From contig NZ_AMRG01000014.1 of NCBI RefSeq assembly GCF_000299895.1, forward strand, positions 28,587 through 92,586: DNA of 64,000 bases, given 5' to 3'. The notes beneath the pieces are model-generated. The model was not told the DNA's origin. It was given only the letters and a program-made list of their open reading frames with translations, and made no database searches. The DNA is from Idiomarina xiamenensis 10-D-4. GTDB lineage: Bacteria; Pseudomonadota; Gammaproteobacteria; Enterobacterales; Alteromonadaceae. Shown here piece by piece: positions 1-11,230 of this stretch. How positions within the stretch are numbered: the stretch's first letter is position 1; every line of letters begins with the position of its first letter. The position numbers and the translations under genes were made by a program.

Positions 1-210
1 TAGACGAGGGTAAAGCTGACCGAGATGGCTAGCTTCGGTACGTTCAGAAACAAACGCATGAGAAGTGCGAAAATATGGGTTTTTATGCAATATCTGTAAT
101 AGCTCGGCACCGGCATAGCCGGCCGCACCGAATACCGCAGCTCTAATGGTAACGTCAGTAGCGCTTGATTTGGCTTGGTTTAACGCAGTTTGAGTCGAAG
201 AAAACACCAT
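1..210 (-). CDS. argC: N-acetyl-gamma-glutamyl-phosphate reductase, N-terminal part
   Basis: The last 70 codons before the left edge, read on the minus strand from an ATG at 210, give an N-terminus with the nucleotide-binding glycine motif GAAGYAGAELL, typical of ArgC. ArgC reduces N-acetylglutamyl phosphate to the semialdehyde in arginine biosynthesis, using NADPH in the cytoplasm. There is a roughly 20-residue extension before the motif, so a later start is possible. The rest of the gene lies outside the window. A candidate ArgR operator sits about 50 bp upstream, which fits arginine repression and supports the identification. Confidence 0.85.
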   Translation of the reverse strand, partial: MVFSSTQTALNQAKSSATDVTIRAAVFGAAGYAGAELLQILHKNPYFRTSHAFVSERTEASHLGQLYPRL

Positions 211-258
211 GAAATCGCACAATAACAGCTAAAGATGCTGCTATTGTGCGTGATGCTT

Positions 259-285
259 TTGCATAATTCAACAATAAAAATGCAA
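259..285 (-). promoter_or_regulatory. Candidate ArgR operator (paired ARG boxes) upstream of argC
   Basis: Read on the minus strand, this AT-rich stretch contains TGCATTTTTATTG followed directly by TTGAATTATGCA. Both halves resemble the ARG-box consensus (TGAATAAAAATTCA type), and their tandem arrangement is what hexameric ArgR binds in gammaproteobacteria. It lies between the malic enzyme stop and the argC start, so it would control argC. The match is by eye and not scored. Confidence 0.55.
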
Positions 286-310
286 AAAATGTAGATAAGT
301 ATTCTTTTTT

Positions 311-1555
311 CTAGTCGGCCATGTAGTTTTTCGGCAAATCGATGCGTGCGGCACCCGATTCAACCGCCGCCACCGCGACCGCTTTAGCAACCCGTTGACA
401 TAGGCGCGGGTCTAACGGTTTTGGAATAATGTAGTCTTTACCAAAGTTCAGTTGTTCGACGCCAGCGGCTTTCAAAACACTGTCGGGAACCGACTCTTTG
501 GCTAATTCGCGAATCGCTTCCACCGCTGCTATTTTCATTTCGTCGTTGATGGCCTTCGCCCGCACGTCGAGAGCGCCACGGAAAATAAACGGAAAGCACA
601 GTACGTTATTGACCTGATTGGGATAGTCCGAGCGGCCAGTCGCCATGATCAAATCGTCACGCGTGGCGGCCGCCAATTCGGGTTTGATCTCGGGGTCAGG
701 GTTAGAGCAGGCAAACACCACCGGCTTGTCGGCCATCAGTTTTAACGCCGACGGCGGCAGTAAGTCTGGGCCTGAGACGCCAACAAACACATCGGCACCC
801 TGAATGACTTCTTCTAAGGTGCGTTTGTCGGTGTTATTGGCAAACAAGGCTTTGTATTCGTTCAAGTCGTCGCGACGGGTGTGAATAACGCCTTTAGAAT
901 CCAGCATGTAAATATTTTCGCGCTGCGCCCCACACTTTATGAGTAACTCCATACAGGCAATTGCCGCTGCGCCAGCACCCATACAGACAATTTTTGCGCT
1001 ATTTAGGTCTTTACCCTGAATCTCTAACGCGTTGAGCATGCCGGCAGCGGTGACAATGGCGGTGCCATGTTGGTCATCGTGAAACACCGGAATGTCACAA
1101 CGTTCAATCAGCGCTTTTTCGATTTCGAAGCATTCCGGTGCTTTGATGTCTTCCAAATTGATGCCGCCAAAGGTGTCGGCGATGTTGCTGACGGTATTAA
1201 TAAAGTCCTGAGTGGTGCGGTGGCTAACCTCAATATCAATGGCGTCGAGCCCGGCAAAACGTTTAAACAGTAGCGCTTTACCCTCCATAACCGGCTTAGA
1301 CGGCATCGGACCTAGGTTACCCAAGCCCAAAATGGCGGTGCCATTGCTGATCACCGCGACCAAATTGCCCTTGGCGGTATATTTATAAACATCGTCGGCG
1401 TTTTGGGCGATAGCACGGACGGGTTCAGCAACCCCGGGGCTGTAAGCCAAGGCCAGATCTTTACTGGTTTCGGCTGGCTTACTGATTTCGACGGTAATTT
1501 TTCCAGGTTTGGGGTGAGCGTGGTAATCCAGTGCCTGCTGGCGGAAGTCGGTCAT
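311..1555 (-). CDS. NAD(P)-dependent malic enzyme (oxaloacetate-decarboxylating), short form
   Basis: A 414-residue cytoplasmic enzyme that oxidatively decarboxylates malate to pyruvate. The N-terminal malic domain shows the YSPGVAEPV segment, the conserved catalytic Lys region ([16 protein letters not shown]) and the metal-binding FHDDQHGTA motif. The C-terminal half carries the Rossmann motif GAGAAAIA. It corresponds to the malic domain of MaeB-type enzymes but lacks the C-terminal phosphotransacetylase domain of enteric MaeB, so it is a stand-alone short form. The cofactor preference cannot be read from sequence. It lies between rpmE and argC, all on the minus strand, separated from rpmE by a strong terminator. 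Confidence 0.9.
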   Translation of the reverse strand: MTDFRQQALDYHAHPKPGKITVEISKPAETSKDLALAYSPGVAEPVRAIAQNADDVYKYTAKGNLVAVISNGTAILGLGNLGPMPSKPVMEGKALLFKRFAGLDAIDIEVSHRTTQDFINTVSNIADTFGGINLEDIKAPECFEIEKALIERCDIPVFHDDQHGTAIVTAAGMLNALEIQGKDLNSAKIVCMGAGAAAIACMELLIKCGAQRENIYMLDSKGVIHTRRDDLNEYKALFANNTDKRTLEEVIQGADVFVGVSGPDLLPPSALKLMADKPVVFACSNPDPEIKPELAAATRDDLIMATGRSDYPNQVNNVLCFPFIFRGALDVRAKAINDEMKIAAVEAIRELAKESVPDSVLKAAGVEQLNFGKDYIIPKPLDPRLCQRVAKAVAVAAVESGAARIDLPKNYMAD

Positions 1556-1771
1556 AATAGGTTCACCTTCACTGCGGGTCGGCAGTGCTTAAATGTTAGT
1601 CACTGACAACGATATTTGTTACTTAACCCGTAATTGTAACTGTTTGATTTGATTTAACACATCTTACCTGCCTTAAAAAGGCCTCGCGAGATCGAATAAA
1701 TTGTTAGGGTGTGTAAAATAACACCATGACAAGATGCTTAAACCATAGGGGTTAGACTAATAAGAGGCAAT

Positions 1772-1799
1772 AAAAAAGGCGCCTTTTGGCGCCTTTTTT
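1772..1799 (-). terminator. Intrinsic terminator downstream of rpmE
   Basis: A perfect hairpin: GGCGCC arms around a TTTT loop, flanked by six As on one side and six Ts on the other. It therefore works in either direction. It lies just after the rpmE stop and upstream of the malic enzyme gene, so it most likely ends rpmE transcription. Confidence 0.85.
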
Positions 1800-1847
1800 A
1801 CAGAAAACTGAGCAACAGCATATTTTGCTGCTCGCTGCGGAGCTAAC

Positions 1848-2060
1848 TTATTTTGATTTGATAGCGCCGAAACGTTTCTTAAATTTGTCCACACGACCGC
1901 CGGTGTCCATAACACGCTGTTTACCGGTGTAGAATGGGTGACACTCAGAGCATACGTCGACGTGCAGGTCTTCGGTACGCGTTGAACGTGTTTCGAAGCT
2001 GTGGCCACAAGAGCAGGTCACTTGGATGGCTTCGTACTTAGGATGAATACCTTGTTTCAT
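1848..2060 (-). CDS. rpmE: 50S ribosomal protein L31, zinc-binding form
   Basis: A 70-residue protein starting MKQGIHPKY, the standard L31 N-terminus. It has four cysteines in two pairs (CSC near residue 16 and CSEC near residue 37), which mark the zinc-containing RpmE type rather than the zinc-free YkgM paralogue. The length matches the family. The gene is divergent from priA, the same neighbourhood as in E. coli. A perfect terminator follows it. Confidence 0.97.
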   Translation of the reverse strand: MKQGIHPKYEAIQVTCSCGHSFETRSTRTEDLHVDVCSECHPFYTGKQRVMDTGGRVDKFKKRFGAIKSK

Positions 2061-2322
2061 AGGGGTAACCTCAAGTTAGGCCGCATCGCTATCTGGTCGC
2101 TGAACGCCAGACACCATACGTAAAAGTATCAATAACAAACACCGGGCTAAATGACTAAGCATGACAGTATCAGCTTAAAAAAGCAGCGGCATTTAAGAGC
2201 GGCGCATCATACTCGATCAAGCGCTAATGATCAAGCGCCTTGCTGTCGCCGATGTGGTGCCGTGTTCACCGCTTGACGCTGTTTGCTTGCACGCAGCGCT
2301 AATGCACCGCAAAATAGCCGCT

Positions 2323-4515
2323 ATGACTGCTGATACTCGCATTATACGGGTGGCGTTGCCCGTCCCACTTGCACAACTGTATGACTACGACTTGCCACTG
2401 GCGCAGGATATCGTGGTCGGTGCACGGCTGCGTGTGCCTTTCGGGCAGCGACAGCTGGTTGGCATCTGTATGGCCGACCAGGTCGATGCCGAGGGCGAGT
2501 TTCAGCGTAAGCCCGCGTTGGCGGTCATCGACGACCAGCCCTTGTGGCCGCAACCGATTTGGCAGTTGCTCAATTGGGCCGCGGGCTACTATTGTCATGC
2601 GTTGGGCGATGCCTTGGCGCACGCCATGCCGGTGCTGCTGCGTAAGGGCGAAGCCGCCGCCTATCAAAGTCAGCGTTATTACCGTTTGAGCGAAGCCGGT
2701 GAAGACATTGACATTAATGCGCTTAAGCGCGCGCCACAGCAACAGCGTTTGCTCAATGCGCTACGTCAAGGGCCATTGAGTAGCGCGCAAATCAATGCTA
2801 CTGACGAGGGCTTTAGTGCCGCGGCTCTGCGCGCGTTACAAGAAAAAGGCTGGGTGCATGCCGAGCAACGCAGCCGACGTGCGCCGAGCTGGCAGCTGCA
2901 GCAGGCCGAAGCGCCGTTACCACTCAATAAAGAACAGGCGATTGCGGTGGCGGCGATCAATCGTGCTAGCGGCGCCGCCACCTATTTGCTTGAGGGTGTG
3001 ACCGGTAGCGGTAAAACTGAAGTGTACTTGCAAGCCATGGCCGAGGTTTTGGCGCGCGGTCAGCAGGTGCTGTTGTTGGTGCCCGAAATCGGCTTAACGC
3101 CACAAACTTTGGCGCGCATGCAAGCACGCTTTGCGGTACCGATCGTGATGTTGCATTCGGGGCTAACCGACCGTGAGCGCTTAGATGCTTGGTTGGACGC
3201 TCGCGATGGTGGTGCGGCCATCGTGGTTGGTACTCGTTCGGCGATTTTTACGCCGTGTCAGCGCTTGGGCATGATCATCATCGACGAAGAACACGATGCG
3301 TCGTTTAAACAGCAAGATGGTTTTCGCTACAACGCCCGCGATTTAGCCGTAAAACGCGCTCAATTAGAGCAAGTGCCGTTGCTGTTGGGGTCGGCCACGC
3401 CGTCGCTAGAAAGTTTAGAAAACGCGCGTCAGCAGCGCTATCACTGGTTGCAATTGAAGCAACGCGCTGGTGGTGCCAAGGCGGTTAAGCACCGTGTTAT
3501 CGATCTAAAGCAGCAACCGTTAGAGGCGGGTTTGTCGACGCCACTATTAACGCTGATGCAAACCACCCTTGATAAGGGCGAGCAAGTACTGCTGTTCTTA
3601 AATCGTCGTGGCTATGCACCGGCGTTGATGTGTCACGAATGTGGTTGGTTGGCGCAATGCCCACGTTGTGATGCCTACTTTACCGTGCACCAACAACTGG
3701 GCCTGTTGCAATGCCACCATTGCGGCACCCAACGACCGTTACCGCGCCAGTGCCATGATTGTGGTTCGACGCAATTGGTCGGCCGCGGTGTTGGCACCGA
3801 GCAATTAGAACAGGTGTTGAGCAAACGCTTTCCCGACCATCCGGTGTTACGCATTGACCGCGACAGCACTCGCCGCAAAGGCGAGTTAGACAAACATTTA
3901 CAAGCCGCCACCGAGGCTCGCTACCCGATCTTGCTGGGTACACAGATGCTAGCGAAGGGACACCATTTTCCACAAGTCACCTTGGTGGCCTTGTTGGATG
4001 TTGATGCTGCCTTATACAGCGCCGACTTCCGCGCACCGGAGCGGCTCGGACAATTATATACCCAGGTTGCGGGGCGCGCCGGGCGTGCTGAGAAAGCCGG
4101 TATGGTGGTGTTGCAAACCCACCATCCAGAACACGATTTAATTCAAGATCTGATTAATAACGGTTATGGCCATTTTGCCCTGACTAGCCTGCAAGAGCGT
4201 CAGCAAGCGGCGTTGCCGCCCTGCAGTCATTTGGCCTTGTTTCGCGCCGAAGGCATGCAGCGCGAACAAGTGATTGCGGCGTTAGACGCGCTCAGTGCGC
4301 AGTTACCCACGCACCCGCAAGTGCAAGTGCTGGGGCCGTTACCGGCATTGATGGAACGGAAAGCCGGACGTTACCGTTATCAACTATTATTGCAATGCGA
4401 GCAGCGCGCGATTCGACAACAGTTACTGCAACACGTACTACCCACGTTGGCGCGTTTACCGGAATTACGCAAAGTGCGCTGGTCACTGGATATTGACCCG
4501 CAAGATTTCAGTTAA
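2323..4515 (+). CDS. priA: Primosomal protein N', replication restart DNA helicase
   Basis: PriA recognises stalled forks and D-loops and reloads the replicative helicase. It shows the N-terminal DNA-binding segment (IIRVALPVPLAQLYDYDLP), Walker A (GVTGSGKTEVY), a DEEH helicase box, and a zinc-binding cysteine series (CHECGWLAQCPRCD, then CHHCG and CHDCG). Upstream in-frame starts exist at 2227 and 2302. The ATG at 2323 is chosen because it places the conserved beta-strand directly at the N-terminus and gives 730 residues, close to the 732 of E. coli PriA. No strong Shine-Dalgarno decides it. The gene is divergent from rpmE. Confidence 0.95.
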   Translation: MTADTRIIRVALPVPLAQLYDYDLPLAQDIVVGARLRVPFGQRQLVGICMADQVDAEGEFQRKPALAVIDDQPLWPQPIWQLLNWAAGYYCHALGDALAHAMPVLLRKGEAAAYQSQRYYRLSEAGEDIDINALKRAPQQQRLLNALRQGPLSSAQINATDEGFSAAALRALQEKGWVHAEQRSRRAPSWQLQQAEAPLPLNKEQAIAVAAINRASGAATYLLEGVTGSGKTEVYLQAMAEVLARGQQVLLLVPEIGLTPQTLARMQARFAVPIVMLHSGLTDRERLDAWLDARDGGAAIVVGTRSAIFTPCQRLGMIIIDEEHDASFKQQDGFRYNARDLAVKRAQLEQVPLLLGSATPSLESLENARQQRYHWLQLKQRAGGAKAVKHRVIDLKQQPLEAGLSTPLLTLMQTTLDKGEQVLLFLNRRGYAPALMCHECGWLAQCPRCDAYFTVHQQLGLLQCHHCGTQRPLPRQCHDCGSTQLVGRGVGTEQLEQVLSKRFPDHPVLRIDRDSTRRKGELDKHLQAATEARYPILLGTQMLAKGHHFPQVTLVALLDVDAALYSADFRAPERLGQLYTQVAGRAGRAEKAGMVVLQTHHPEHDLIQDLINNGYGHFALTSLQERQQAALPPCSHLALFRAEGMQREQVIAALDALSAQLPTHPQVQVLGPLPALMERKAGRYRYQLLLQCEQRAIRQQLLQHVLPTLARLPELRKVRWSLDIDPQDFS

Positions 4516-4638
4516 CGTCACGGTTTTTTTTATTGAGCCGAGCGATTACACTATAGCCTTACCCAAATTGACTGCGCCCGCAGTGTTTTTTCGCCGTTGT
4601 TAACGTTATTCATCGTTTTTAATTAGGTAGTCGCGTCC

Positions 4639-6381
4639 ATGAAAGAAGCATTACAACAGTTGCTGACTCAAGCCGTTGAGCAGTTAAAAGTCTCGCAAGT
4701 GATCCCCGCCGATAGTCAACCGCGGATCCAGCTAGACCGACCACGCGACAAAAGCCACGGCGATTTTGCCAGCAATTTAGCGTTGATGTTGGCAAAAACG
4801 GCGAAAATGAATCCGCGCGCGTTAGCCGAGCAATTGATCGCCGCCTTACCGGCCAATGACTTGATCGCTAAAGCCGACATTGCCGGTCCCGGTTTTATTA
4901 ACTTCACCATTAGTCAACAACAGCTATTGGGGCAATTGCAGGCGGCCTATGCCAGTCAACGCTTGAACGTCGAATTGAGCGCTGAACCGGATTGCGTGGT
5001 GATTGATTACTCGTCACCAAACTTAGCTAAAGAAATGCACGTTGGTCATTTGCGCTCGACCATCATCGGCGATGCGGTGTCGCGTACGTTGGAGTTTCTG
5101 GGCCATCAGGTCATTCGCCAGAATCACGTTGGCGATTGGGGCACCCAGTTTGGCATGTTGCTGGCGCATATGGAGGAATTAGATGCCAGCGATAGCCAGT
5201 GGCAGTTAAGTAACCTAGAGACCTTTTACAAAGCAGCGAAAAAGCGTTTTGATGAAAGCGAAACCTTTGCCGACCGTGCGCGGCAGTTGGTGGTATCGTT
5301 GCAATCCGGCGACCAATATTGCAATCAGCTATGGCAGCAGTTTATCGACATCTCGCTGAGTCACTGCCAAGAGGTCTATGACCGTCTGGGCGTTAAGCTG
5401 ACTCGCGCCGACGTGATGGCGGAAAGCGCTTATAACGATAAGCTGGCGGGGGTGATTGAACATTTACGCGAGCGCGGCTTATTGGTCGAAGACCAAGGCG
5501 CGCAATGTGTATTTTTAGACGAGTTCAAAGGTAAAGACGGCGAGCCGCTGCCGGTTATCGTGCAGAAAAAGGGCGGTGGTTACTTGTATGCCACCACCGA
5601 CTTAGCGGCCATCGAATATCGTCAAAAACAATTGGGCGGTACGCGTCTATTGTATTTTGTCGACCAACGCCAAAGTTTGCATTTCCAGCAAATTTTCACC
5701 TTAGCGCGTAAAGCTGGCTTTGTTGAGGGCGAACTGGATATTGAACATTTAGCCTTTGGCATGGTGTTGGGCAAAGATGGCAAGCCATTCAAAAGCCGTG
5801 ATGGCGGCGTCACCAAGTTAGCCGACTTGTTGGACGAAGCGCAGCGCCGCGCGTTAACTCTGTTGCAGCAAAAAGACAACGAGCTCAGCCCCGCGCAGCA
5901 GCAACATGTGGCCGAAGTGGTGGGTATTAGCTCGGTGAAGTACGCCGATTTATCAAAAAACCGCACCAGCGACTACATGTTTGATTGGGACACCATGCTC
6001 AGTTTTGAGGGTAATACTGCACCGTATTTGCTGTACGCCTTTACCCGGGTACGCAGTGTGTTCGAAAAAGCGGGTATTGATATGGCTGAAGTGCCGGGTG
6101 AAATCATCCTTGAGCATGAAAAAGAACAGGCGTTGGCTAACCAGTTGGTGAAGTTTAATGAGACGCTGCAAAGCGTCGCTAATAAGTGTATGCCGCACTT
6201 TTTATGCGGCTACTTATTTGACTTAGCCGGCGCCTTTTCTAGCTTTTACGAGCATTGCCCGATCCTGAACCAAGATGACGCGGCGTTGCGTAATAGCCGC
6301 TTAAAATTGTCGGCGTTGACCGCCCGTACGTTGCAGCAGGGCTTAGCGTTGCTGGGTATCGATACGCTAGAGAAGATGTAA
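4639..6381 (+). CDS. argS: Arginyl-tRNA synthetase
   Basis: A class I aminoacyl-tRNA synthetase of 580 residues that charges tRNA-Arg with arginine. The HIGH-type motif reads HVGH at about residues 134-137, inside the family signature [15 protein letters not shown]. The N-terminal Add-1 domain ([17 protein letters not shown]) and the C-terminal anticodon-binding DALR domain are both present, so the protein is full length. The ftsN-like gene starts 9 nt after its stop, suggesting cotranscription. Confidence 0.97.
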   Translation: MKEALQQLLTQAVEQLKVSQVIPADSQPRIQLDRPRDKSHGDFASNLALMLAKTAKMNPRALAEQLIAALPANDLIAKADIAGPGFINFTISQQQLLGQLQAAYASQRLNVELSAEPDCVVIDYSSPNLAKEMHVGHLRSTIIGDAVSRTLEFLGHQVIRQNHVGDWGTQFGMLLAHMEELDASDSQWQLSNLETFYKAAKKRFDESETFADRARQLVVSLQSGDQYCNQLWQQFIDISLSHCQEVYDRLGVKLTRADVMAESAYNDKLAGVIEHLRERGLLVEDQGAQCVFLDEFKGKDGEPLPVIVQKKGGGYLYATTDLAAIEYRQKQLGGTRLLYFVDQRQSLHFQQIFTLARKAGFVEGELDIEHLAFGMVLGKDGKPFKSRDGGVTKLADLLDEAQRRALTLLQQKDNELSPAQQQHVAEVVGISSVKYADLSKNRTSDYMFDWDTMLSFEGNTAPYLLYAFTRVRSVFEKAGIDMAEVPGEIILEHEKEQALANQLVKFNETLQSVANKCMPHFLCGYLFDLAGAFSSFYEHCPILNQDDAALRNSRLKLSALTARTLQQGLALLGIDTLEKM

Positions 6382-6390
6382 AGGAAGTTT

Positions 6391-6963
6391 ATGGATTACG
6401 TCAATCGCAAGCGGCCGCAACCGAAAAAGGGAGCTGGCAAGGGCAAAGGCAAACGCGGTGCTGCCGCAAAAGCGAACACGCAGAAAGTCGCTAAGCCGGT
6501 GCCTTGGCTGATTGTTATCTTAGCGTTGGTGTTGATCGGAGGGTTTGCCTACCTGCTGTATCAGATTAACGGTAAGGGTGAAGAAAAAGCCGCTGCGCAA
6601 AAGCTGGATACCAGCAAACAAGCGATTGACCAGTTGCCCGAGCTGCCAGAAGAACGTTGGCAGTACATTGAAGAGCTGGAAAATAAAGAAGTACAGGTTG
6701 ATGTTCCTGAGTTGCAAGCGGGGCCACCGAAACTGATGCAATGTGGCTCGTTTCGTAGTCAATCTGACGCTGAGTCTTTGCGTGCGCGCATTGCTATGGT
6801 CGGGCTAGAGTCACAGGTGCGCGCCTCGGAGGGCAGCAATGGCCGTTGGTATCGGGTGATTTTAGGCCCCTACGAGACTAAACGTGCGGCCGAGCGTGAC
6901 CGGCATAAGCTACAGCGCTCGCAAGTCTTCGGTTGTGCTATCTGGAACTGGAATCTGGATTAA
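6391..6963 (+). CDS. ftsN: SPOR-domain cell division protein, FtsN-like
   Basis: A bitopic inner-membrane protein of 190 residues. It has a short, very basic cytoplasmic tail (MDYVNRKRPQPKKGAGKGKGK), one transmembrane helix at about residues 38-60, a periplasmic linker, and a C-terminal SPOR domain (LMQCGSFRSQSDAESLRARIA ... YRVILGPY) that binds denuded septal peptidoglycan. FtsN triggers constriction. The protein is shorter than E. coli FtsN (319 residues) because the linker is short. Position just before hslVU is the conserved gammaproteobacterial order. A good AAGGA Shine-Dalgarno precedes the ATG. Confidence 0.88.
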   Translation: MDYVNRKRPQPKKGAGKGKGKRGAAAKANTQKVAKPVPWLIVILALVLIGGFAYLLYQINGKGEEKAAAQKLDTSKQAIDQLPELPEERWQYIEELENKEVQVDVPELQAGPPKLMQCGSFRSQSDAESLRARIAMVGLESQVRASEGSNGRWYRVILGPYETKRAAERDRHKLQRSQVFGCAIWNWNLD

Positions 6964-7062
6964 GCGCTTTTACGGCGGTTAACGTGATTGACCGTTGAAA
7001 AAGCACTAACGCATCCTCATGTTGAGAGTAAAGCAGCCGCCTTTGGCGGTGAGGATAGCATT

Positions 7063-7620
7063 TTGACTACGATAGTATCTGTACGCCGCGGCGATACCGT
7101 TGCCATTGGCGGTGACGGTCAAGTCTCGCTCGGTAACACCGTGATGAAAGGCAATGCGCGCAAGGTGCGTCGTTTATATGGCGACCGTGTGCTAGCTGGA
7201 TTTGCCGGTGGCACTGCCGACGCATTCACGTTGTTTGAACGTTTTGAAGCCAAACTGGAACAGCACCAAGGCCATCTGATGAAGGCGGCGGTGGAGCTGG
7301 CTAAAGATTGGCGTACCGACCGCGCATTACGGCGTCTAGAAGCGCTGCTTGCAGTTGCCGACAAACACACCTCACTGATCATTACCGGTAACGGCGATGT
7401 GGTACAGCCGGAAATGGACTTAATTGCCATTGGTTCCGGCGGTCCGTATGCGCAATCCGCCGCACGTGCGCTGTTAGAAAACACCGATTTGGGTGCCGCC
7501 GAAATTACCCAAAAAGCGCTGACCATCGCTGGTGATATTTGCGTATACACCAACGGCTATCAAACCATTGAAACGACCGAGTCGGTTGCCGCCGATCCGC
7601 TCAGTAAACGGGAGTCCTAA
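7063..7620 (+). CDS. hslV: ATP-dependent protease HslVU, peptidase subunit, TTG start
   Basis: The threonine peptidase ring of the HslVU (ClpQY) protease. The mature enzyme must begin with Thr as nucleophile, and the sequence [19 protein letters not shown] fits exactly. I place the start at TTG 7063: the next codon is Thr, and GAGGA at 7051-7055 lies 7 nt upstream, an ideal Shine-Dalgarno. An in-frame TTG at 6988 would add 25 residues and bury the catalytic Thr, so it is rejected. The product is 185 residues. hslU follows after 1 nt. Confidence 0.95.
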   Translation: MTTIVSVRRGDTVAIGGDGQVSLGNTVMKGNARKVRRLYGDRVLAGFAGGTADAFTLFERFEAKLEQHQGHLMKAAVELAKDWRTDRALRRLEALLAVADKHTSLIITGNGDVVQPEMDLIAIGSGGPYAQSAARALLENTDLGAAEITQKALTIAGDICVYTNGYQTIETTESVAADPLSKRES

Positions 7621-7621
7621 G

Positions 7622-8962
7622 ATGTCGAACATGACCCCAAAAGAAATTGTTCACGAACTAAATCGTCACATTGTTGGCCAAGATAAGGCTAAGCGTTCGG
7701 TCGCGGTGGCGTTGCGTAACCGCTGGCGGCGGATGCAGTTAGATGATGAACTCAGACCGGAAGTTACGCCTAAGAATATTTTGATGATCGGCCCTACCGG
7801 TGTCGGTAAAACCGAGATCGCGCGACGTTTAGCAAAACTGGCGCGCGCGCCGTTTATTAAGGTGGAAGCGACTAAGTTTACCGAAGTGGGTTATGTCGGT
7901 AAGGAAGTTGAGTCGATCATTCGTGATTTGATGGACGCGGCGGTTAAACAAACCCGCGAGCAAATGATGGAGAAAGTTCGCTTTCGCGCCGAAGAAGCTG
8001 CCGAAGAGCGCATTTTAGATGTGCTGTTACCACCGGCAAAACGCGGTTGGGGCAACGGCGACAGCGAGTCGGATAGCGACGAGCAGAAGCATAGCCGCCA
8101 AGTGTTTCGAAAAAAACTGCGTGAAGGTCAGTTAAACGAAAAAGAAATCGAAATCGACGTCGCCATGCCGCAAATGGGGGTGGAGATCATGGCGCCGCCG
8201 GGCATGGAAGAAATGACGAATCAGCTGCAGAGTATGTTCCAGAATCTCGGCAGCGATAAAACCAAGTCGCGTAAATTGAAAATTAAAGACGCGATGAAGC
8301 TGTTGATTGAAGAAGAAGCGGCCAAGTTGCTGAACCCCGAAGAAGTCAAAGAAGCGGCGATTGAGTCGGTCGAGCAAAACGGCATCGTGTTTTTAGATGA
8401 AGTCGATAAAATTTGTAAGCGCGGCGATAGCAGCGGCCCCGATGTCTCGCGTGAAGGCGTGCAACGTGACTTACTGCCATTGGTTGAGGGCACTACCGTT
8501 AATACCAAACACGGTATGGTAAAAACCGACCATATTTTGTTTATTGCATCGGGTGCGTTTCAGATGAGCAAGCCGTCGGACTTGATCCCGGAATTACAGG
8601 GGCGTTTGCCGATTCGGGTGGAATTAGATGCGTTAACGACCGCTGACTTTGTGCGCATTTTGACCGAGCCCAAGGCCTCTTTAACAGCGCAATATATCGC
8701 CCTGATGAAAACCGAAGGCGTCGATATCAGCTTTACCGACGATGGTATTCAGCGTATCGCCGAAACCGCTTTTCAGGTCAACGAAAGTACCGAAAACATC
8801 GGCGCACGCCGTTTGCATACGGTATTAGAACGTTTGATGGAAGAGTTGTCGTTTGACGCTAGCGAGCGTGATGGCGAGGCCATTACTATCGATGCCGCTT
8901 ATGTTGATAAGTACTTAGGTGAGTTAGCGGCCGACGAGGATTTGAGCCGCTTTATCCTGTAA
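7622..8962 (+). CDS. hslU: ATP-dependent protease HslVU, ATPase/unfoldase subunit
   Basis: An AAA+ ClpX-family unfoldase that feeds substrates to HslV. It shows Walker A ([14 protein letters not shown]), Walker B ([11 protein letters not shown]), the pore segment near GYVGKEV, an inserted I-domain, and the C-terminus LSRFIL that docks into HslV. The ATG at 7622 ([14 protein letters not shown]) has a GGGAG Shine-Dalgarno and gives 446 residues, close to the 443 of E. coli. A longer frame from 7532 runs inside hslV and is not needed. The 3' end overlaps the converging EAL gene by 11 bp. Confidence 0.97.
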   Translation: MSNMTPKEIVHELNRHIVGQDKAKRSVAVALRNRWRRMQLDDELRPEVTPKNILMIGPTGVGKTEIARRLAKLARAPFIKVEATKFTEVGYVGKEVESIIRDLMDAAVKQTREQMMEKVRFRAEEAAEERILDVLLPPAKRGWGNGDSESDSDEQKHSRQVFRKKLREGQLNEKEIEIDVAMPQMGVEIMAPPGMEEMTNQLQSMFQNLGSDKTKSRKLKIKDAMKLLIEEEAAKLLNPEEVKEAAIESVEQNGIVFLDEVDKICKRGDSSGPDVSREGVQRDLLPLVEGTTVNTKHGMVKTDHILFIASGAFQMSKPSDLIPELQGRLPIRVELDALTTADFVRILTEPKASLTAQYIALMKTEGVDISFTDDGIQRIAETAFQVNESTENIGARRLHTVLERLMEELSFDASERDGEAITIDAAYVDKYLGELAADEDLSRFIL

Positions 8963-11006
8963 AACTGTTTTGGTCGGCGTTCGCTTGCGGACGCTGACCT
9001 CTTTCTGCTAGTAGTTGGCTGGCGTGGCGTTCTGCCAACGGCGGCGACAACAGGTAACCCTGTATCACATCGCAATCCAGTTCTTGCAGTAATTTCAGCT
9101 GTTGCGGGGTCTCTACACCCTCGGCCACAACCTGCTTACCGAGGCCGTGTGCTAAACGAATCAAGGCTCGCACAATGGTAATGTCGGCTTGGCTTTCTTG
9201 TAATTCGGCAATAAAGCTGCGATCAATTTTGATTTTATCGATGGGTAGGCGACGCAAATAAGTGAGCGACGAATAACCCGTACCAAAATCATCGATAGCG
9301 ACTTTAATACCTTGTTGCTTTAACGAGCTAATGACATTGGTGCCGGTTTTTAAGTCGGACATGGCAACGTTTTCGGTGATTTCTAATTCCAAATCGTTGC
9401 TGTCGAGCTGATAACTATCTAATAGCTGACGCAGCTTATCGGCCAGCTGCGGTTGTTGGAAATGCTTAGCCGATAAGTTAACCGCTAAGGGGACACTGAA
9501 ACCTAATTGTTGGCGCCAGTCATGAATACATTTAGCGGCGTGACGGATAACCCAATCGTCTAGTTCGCTGGCCATGCCGAGCTGTTCGATGAAGGGTAAA
9601 AACTCACCCGGACCGAGCAAGCCGCGTTGTGGATGTTGCCAGCGGATCAATGCTTCGAAGCTGATTAACTGTTGGTCGGCAGTTCGCCATTGTGGCTGCA
9701 AATACAGCACAAATTCGTCGTTAGCCAAGGCACGACGTAAATCCGGCTCCATATGCACCAATTGGCTGTATGGCTCATCCATACCGCGGACATAAAAGAC
9801 CACCGCTTCGGCATCGAGCTGTTTCGTGTTGGCTAGCGCAATGGTTGACTTATTGAGCAGCACTTCAGCACAGTTACCATGTTGGGGGTAGCGTGCGATA
9901 CCGATGCTACAACTTAAGTTAATGGTCACTTTTTCTAGTGCTAACGGACGCTCTACCGCTTGTTTAATGTCATTGGCTAGATCCAGTAAAAAGCTACGTC
10001 GTTTGAGATGATTAAACACCACCGCAAACACATCACCGCTAATACGTGATACCGCTAACGGTTGTGACGGCAGGTTTTGTAACCGCTCGGCGACGGCCAT
10101 CAGTACCTGGTCACCGCCGCGAATACCGATGTTATCGTTAATGGCCTTAAAGCGATTCATACCCACCAGCATTAGCGTCAGATGACGATTATTACTGCGG
10201 CAGTGTTCCAACATCATCGGAATACGCGACACTAACGACTCGCGGTTGAGTACGCCGGTTAACACATCATGCGAGTGCAAGTACTCGGCTTTTTGAATAG
10301 CGCTAATGGCATGCCCACGTTCCGATTCTAATAACCAAATGACCACGCCGATGGCCGACATGGCCAGCGTGATCAGGTTAAATAGCGTATCTAACTCTAA
10401 TGCAATTTGTATCACCGTGGCCGCGGGGTGGAGTAAATATAGGCCGACGAAAGCGATGTTTTTAAGCGCTAAAAAGGTTAATGACATAACGATTAGGCGC
10501 GGCCCCATACCGGTGCGCGCTTGCCGATATAACATTAAGGTGAAACCCAGCAACGCCACACCGCTGACAAAGTACTGTAATAAAATGCCGAGTAAAACGA
10601 CCCATTGCGGCGGCAGCGGCATCACAAACACCGCATAGGTGCATAAACCGGCCATGATTGAACCTAGGTAGATCAGGCGCCGGATCGGTAGCGGTGGTAA
10701 TTCGACTCGAATCGCATCAAAGGCGCCGATAACTAGGCATGACAGCGCAAAATATTGCGCCGTAATGAGTACGGTGTAACCCAGTTGATGATGCAGCGAT
10801 AGGGGAAATTCAGCGAGTAATAAGTCGGGTAGTGAGAAGCGCAACGCTTGCGAAATGCCAAAAAAGGCAGTTGTTAACGCCCAGTAACGTAAATAGGGTC
10901 GATCATAGACGCGATAATAATGAAACAGCAGCAACGCTAACCCAAGCGATAAGATGCTCTCAGCGACTAGGGTAAAACTGATTGTCTGAATATCTACAAA
11001 GGGCAT
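8952..11006 (-). CDS. Membrane GGDEF/EAL protein, probable c-di-GMP phosphodiesterase
   Basis: A 684-residue protein with about 230 N-terminal residues of hydrophobic helices (a multi-pass membrane sensor of unknown ligand), then a GGDEF domain and an EAL domain. The GGDEF active site is degenerate: it reads SGDVF in [11 protein letters not shown], so cyclase activity is unlikely. The EAL domain keeps its key motifs: FEALIRW, the LEITEN glutamate, [10 protein letters not shown], the KIKIDRSF lysine and VAEGVET. I infer a c-di-GMP phosphodiesterase, with the GGDEF domain perhaps sensing GTP. The gene converges on hslU with an 11 bp overlap. Confidence 0.9.
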   Translation of the reverse strand: MPFVDIQTISFTLVAESILSLGLALLLFHYYRVYDRPYLRYWALTTAFFGISQALRFSLPDLLLAEFPLSLHHQLGYTVLITAQYFALSCLVIGAFDAIRVELPPLPIRRLIYLGSIMAGLCTYAVFVMPLPPQWVVLLGILLQYFVSGVALLGFTLMLYRQARTGMGPRLIVMSLTFLALKNIAFVGLYLLHPAATVIQIALELDTLFNLITLAMSAIGVVIWLLESERGHAISAIQKAEYLHSHDVLTGVLNRESLVSRIPMMLEHCRSNNRHLTLMLVGMNRFKAINDNIGIRGGDQVLMAVAERLQNLPSQPLAVSRISGDVFAVVFNHLKRRSFLLDLANDIKQAVERPLALEKVTINLSCSIGIARYPQHGNCAEVLLNKSTIALANTKQLDAEAVVFYVRGMDEPYSQLVHMEPDLRRALANDEFVLYLQPQWRTADQQLISFEALIRWQHPQRGLLGPGEFLPFIEQLGMASELDDWVIRHAAKCIHDWRQQLGFSVPLAVNLSAKHFQQPQLADKLRQLLDSYQLDSNDLELEITENVAMSDLKTGTNVISSLKQQGIKVAIDDFGTGYSSLTYLRRLPIDKIKIDRSFIAELQESQADITIVRALIRLAHGLGKQVVAEGVETPQQLKLLQELDCDVIQGYLLSPPLAERHASQLLAERGQRPQANADQNSFTG

Positions 11007-11230
11007 GCGGCCGACTCTATTCTGACGATGGTCTGGTTAAGATTATTATTATAGTTACTTGTGAGCAGAACTGCTTCGATTAAACGAGTTTTTGCGGGGA
11101 ACTTCAAGCGACATTTACGTTTAATTTGATTTGTGTCGATGTTTGCGCTGTTGACTTGACTAGCCAAGGGTTATACTACCAAACTCTGTTAAGCTCTTTA
11201 GCGGCTGGTAGCTGATTAGGATGTGCACTT

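Noticed and set aside
1757..2008. An 83-residue minus-strand frame overlapping rpmE
   Set aside because: Another frame of rpmE and its terminator, with no start signal or recognisable domain.
7532..7621. N-terminal extension of hslU from 7532
   Set aside because: It lies wholly within hslV coding sequence, lacks a Shine-Dalgarno, and HslU homologues begin at the conserved [11 protein letters not shown] segment.
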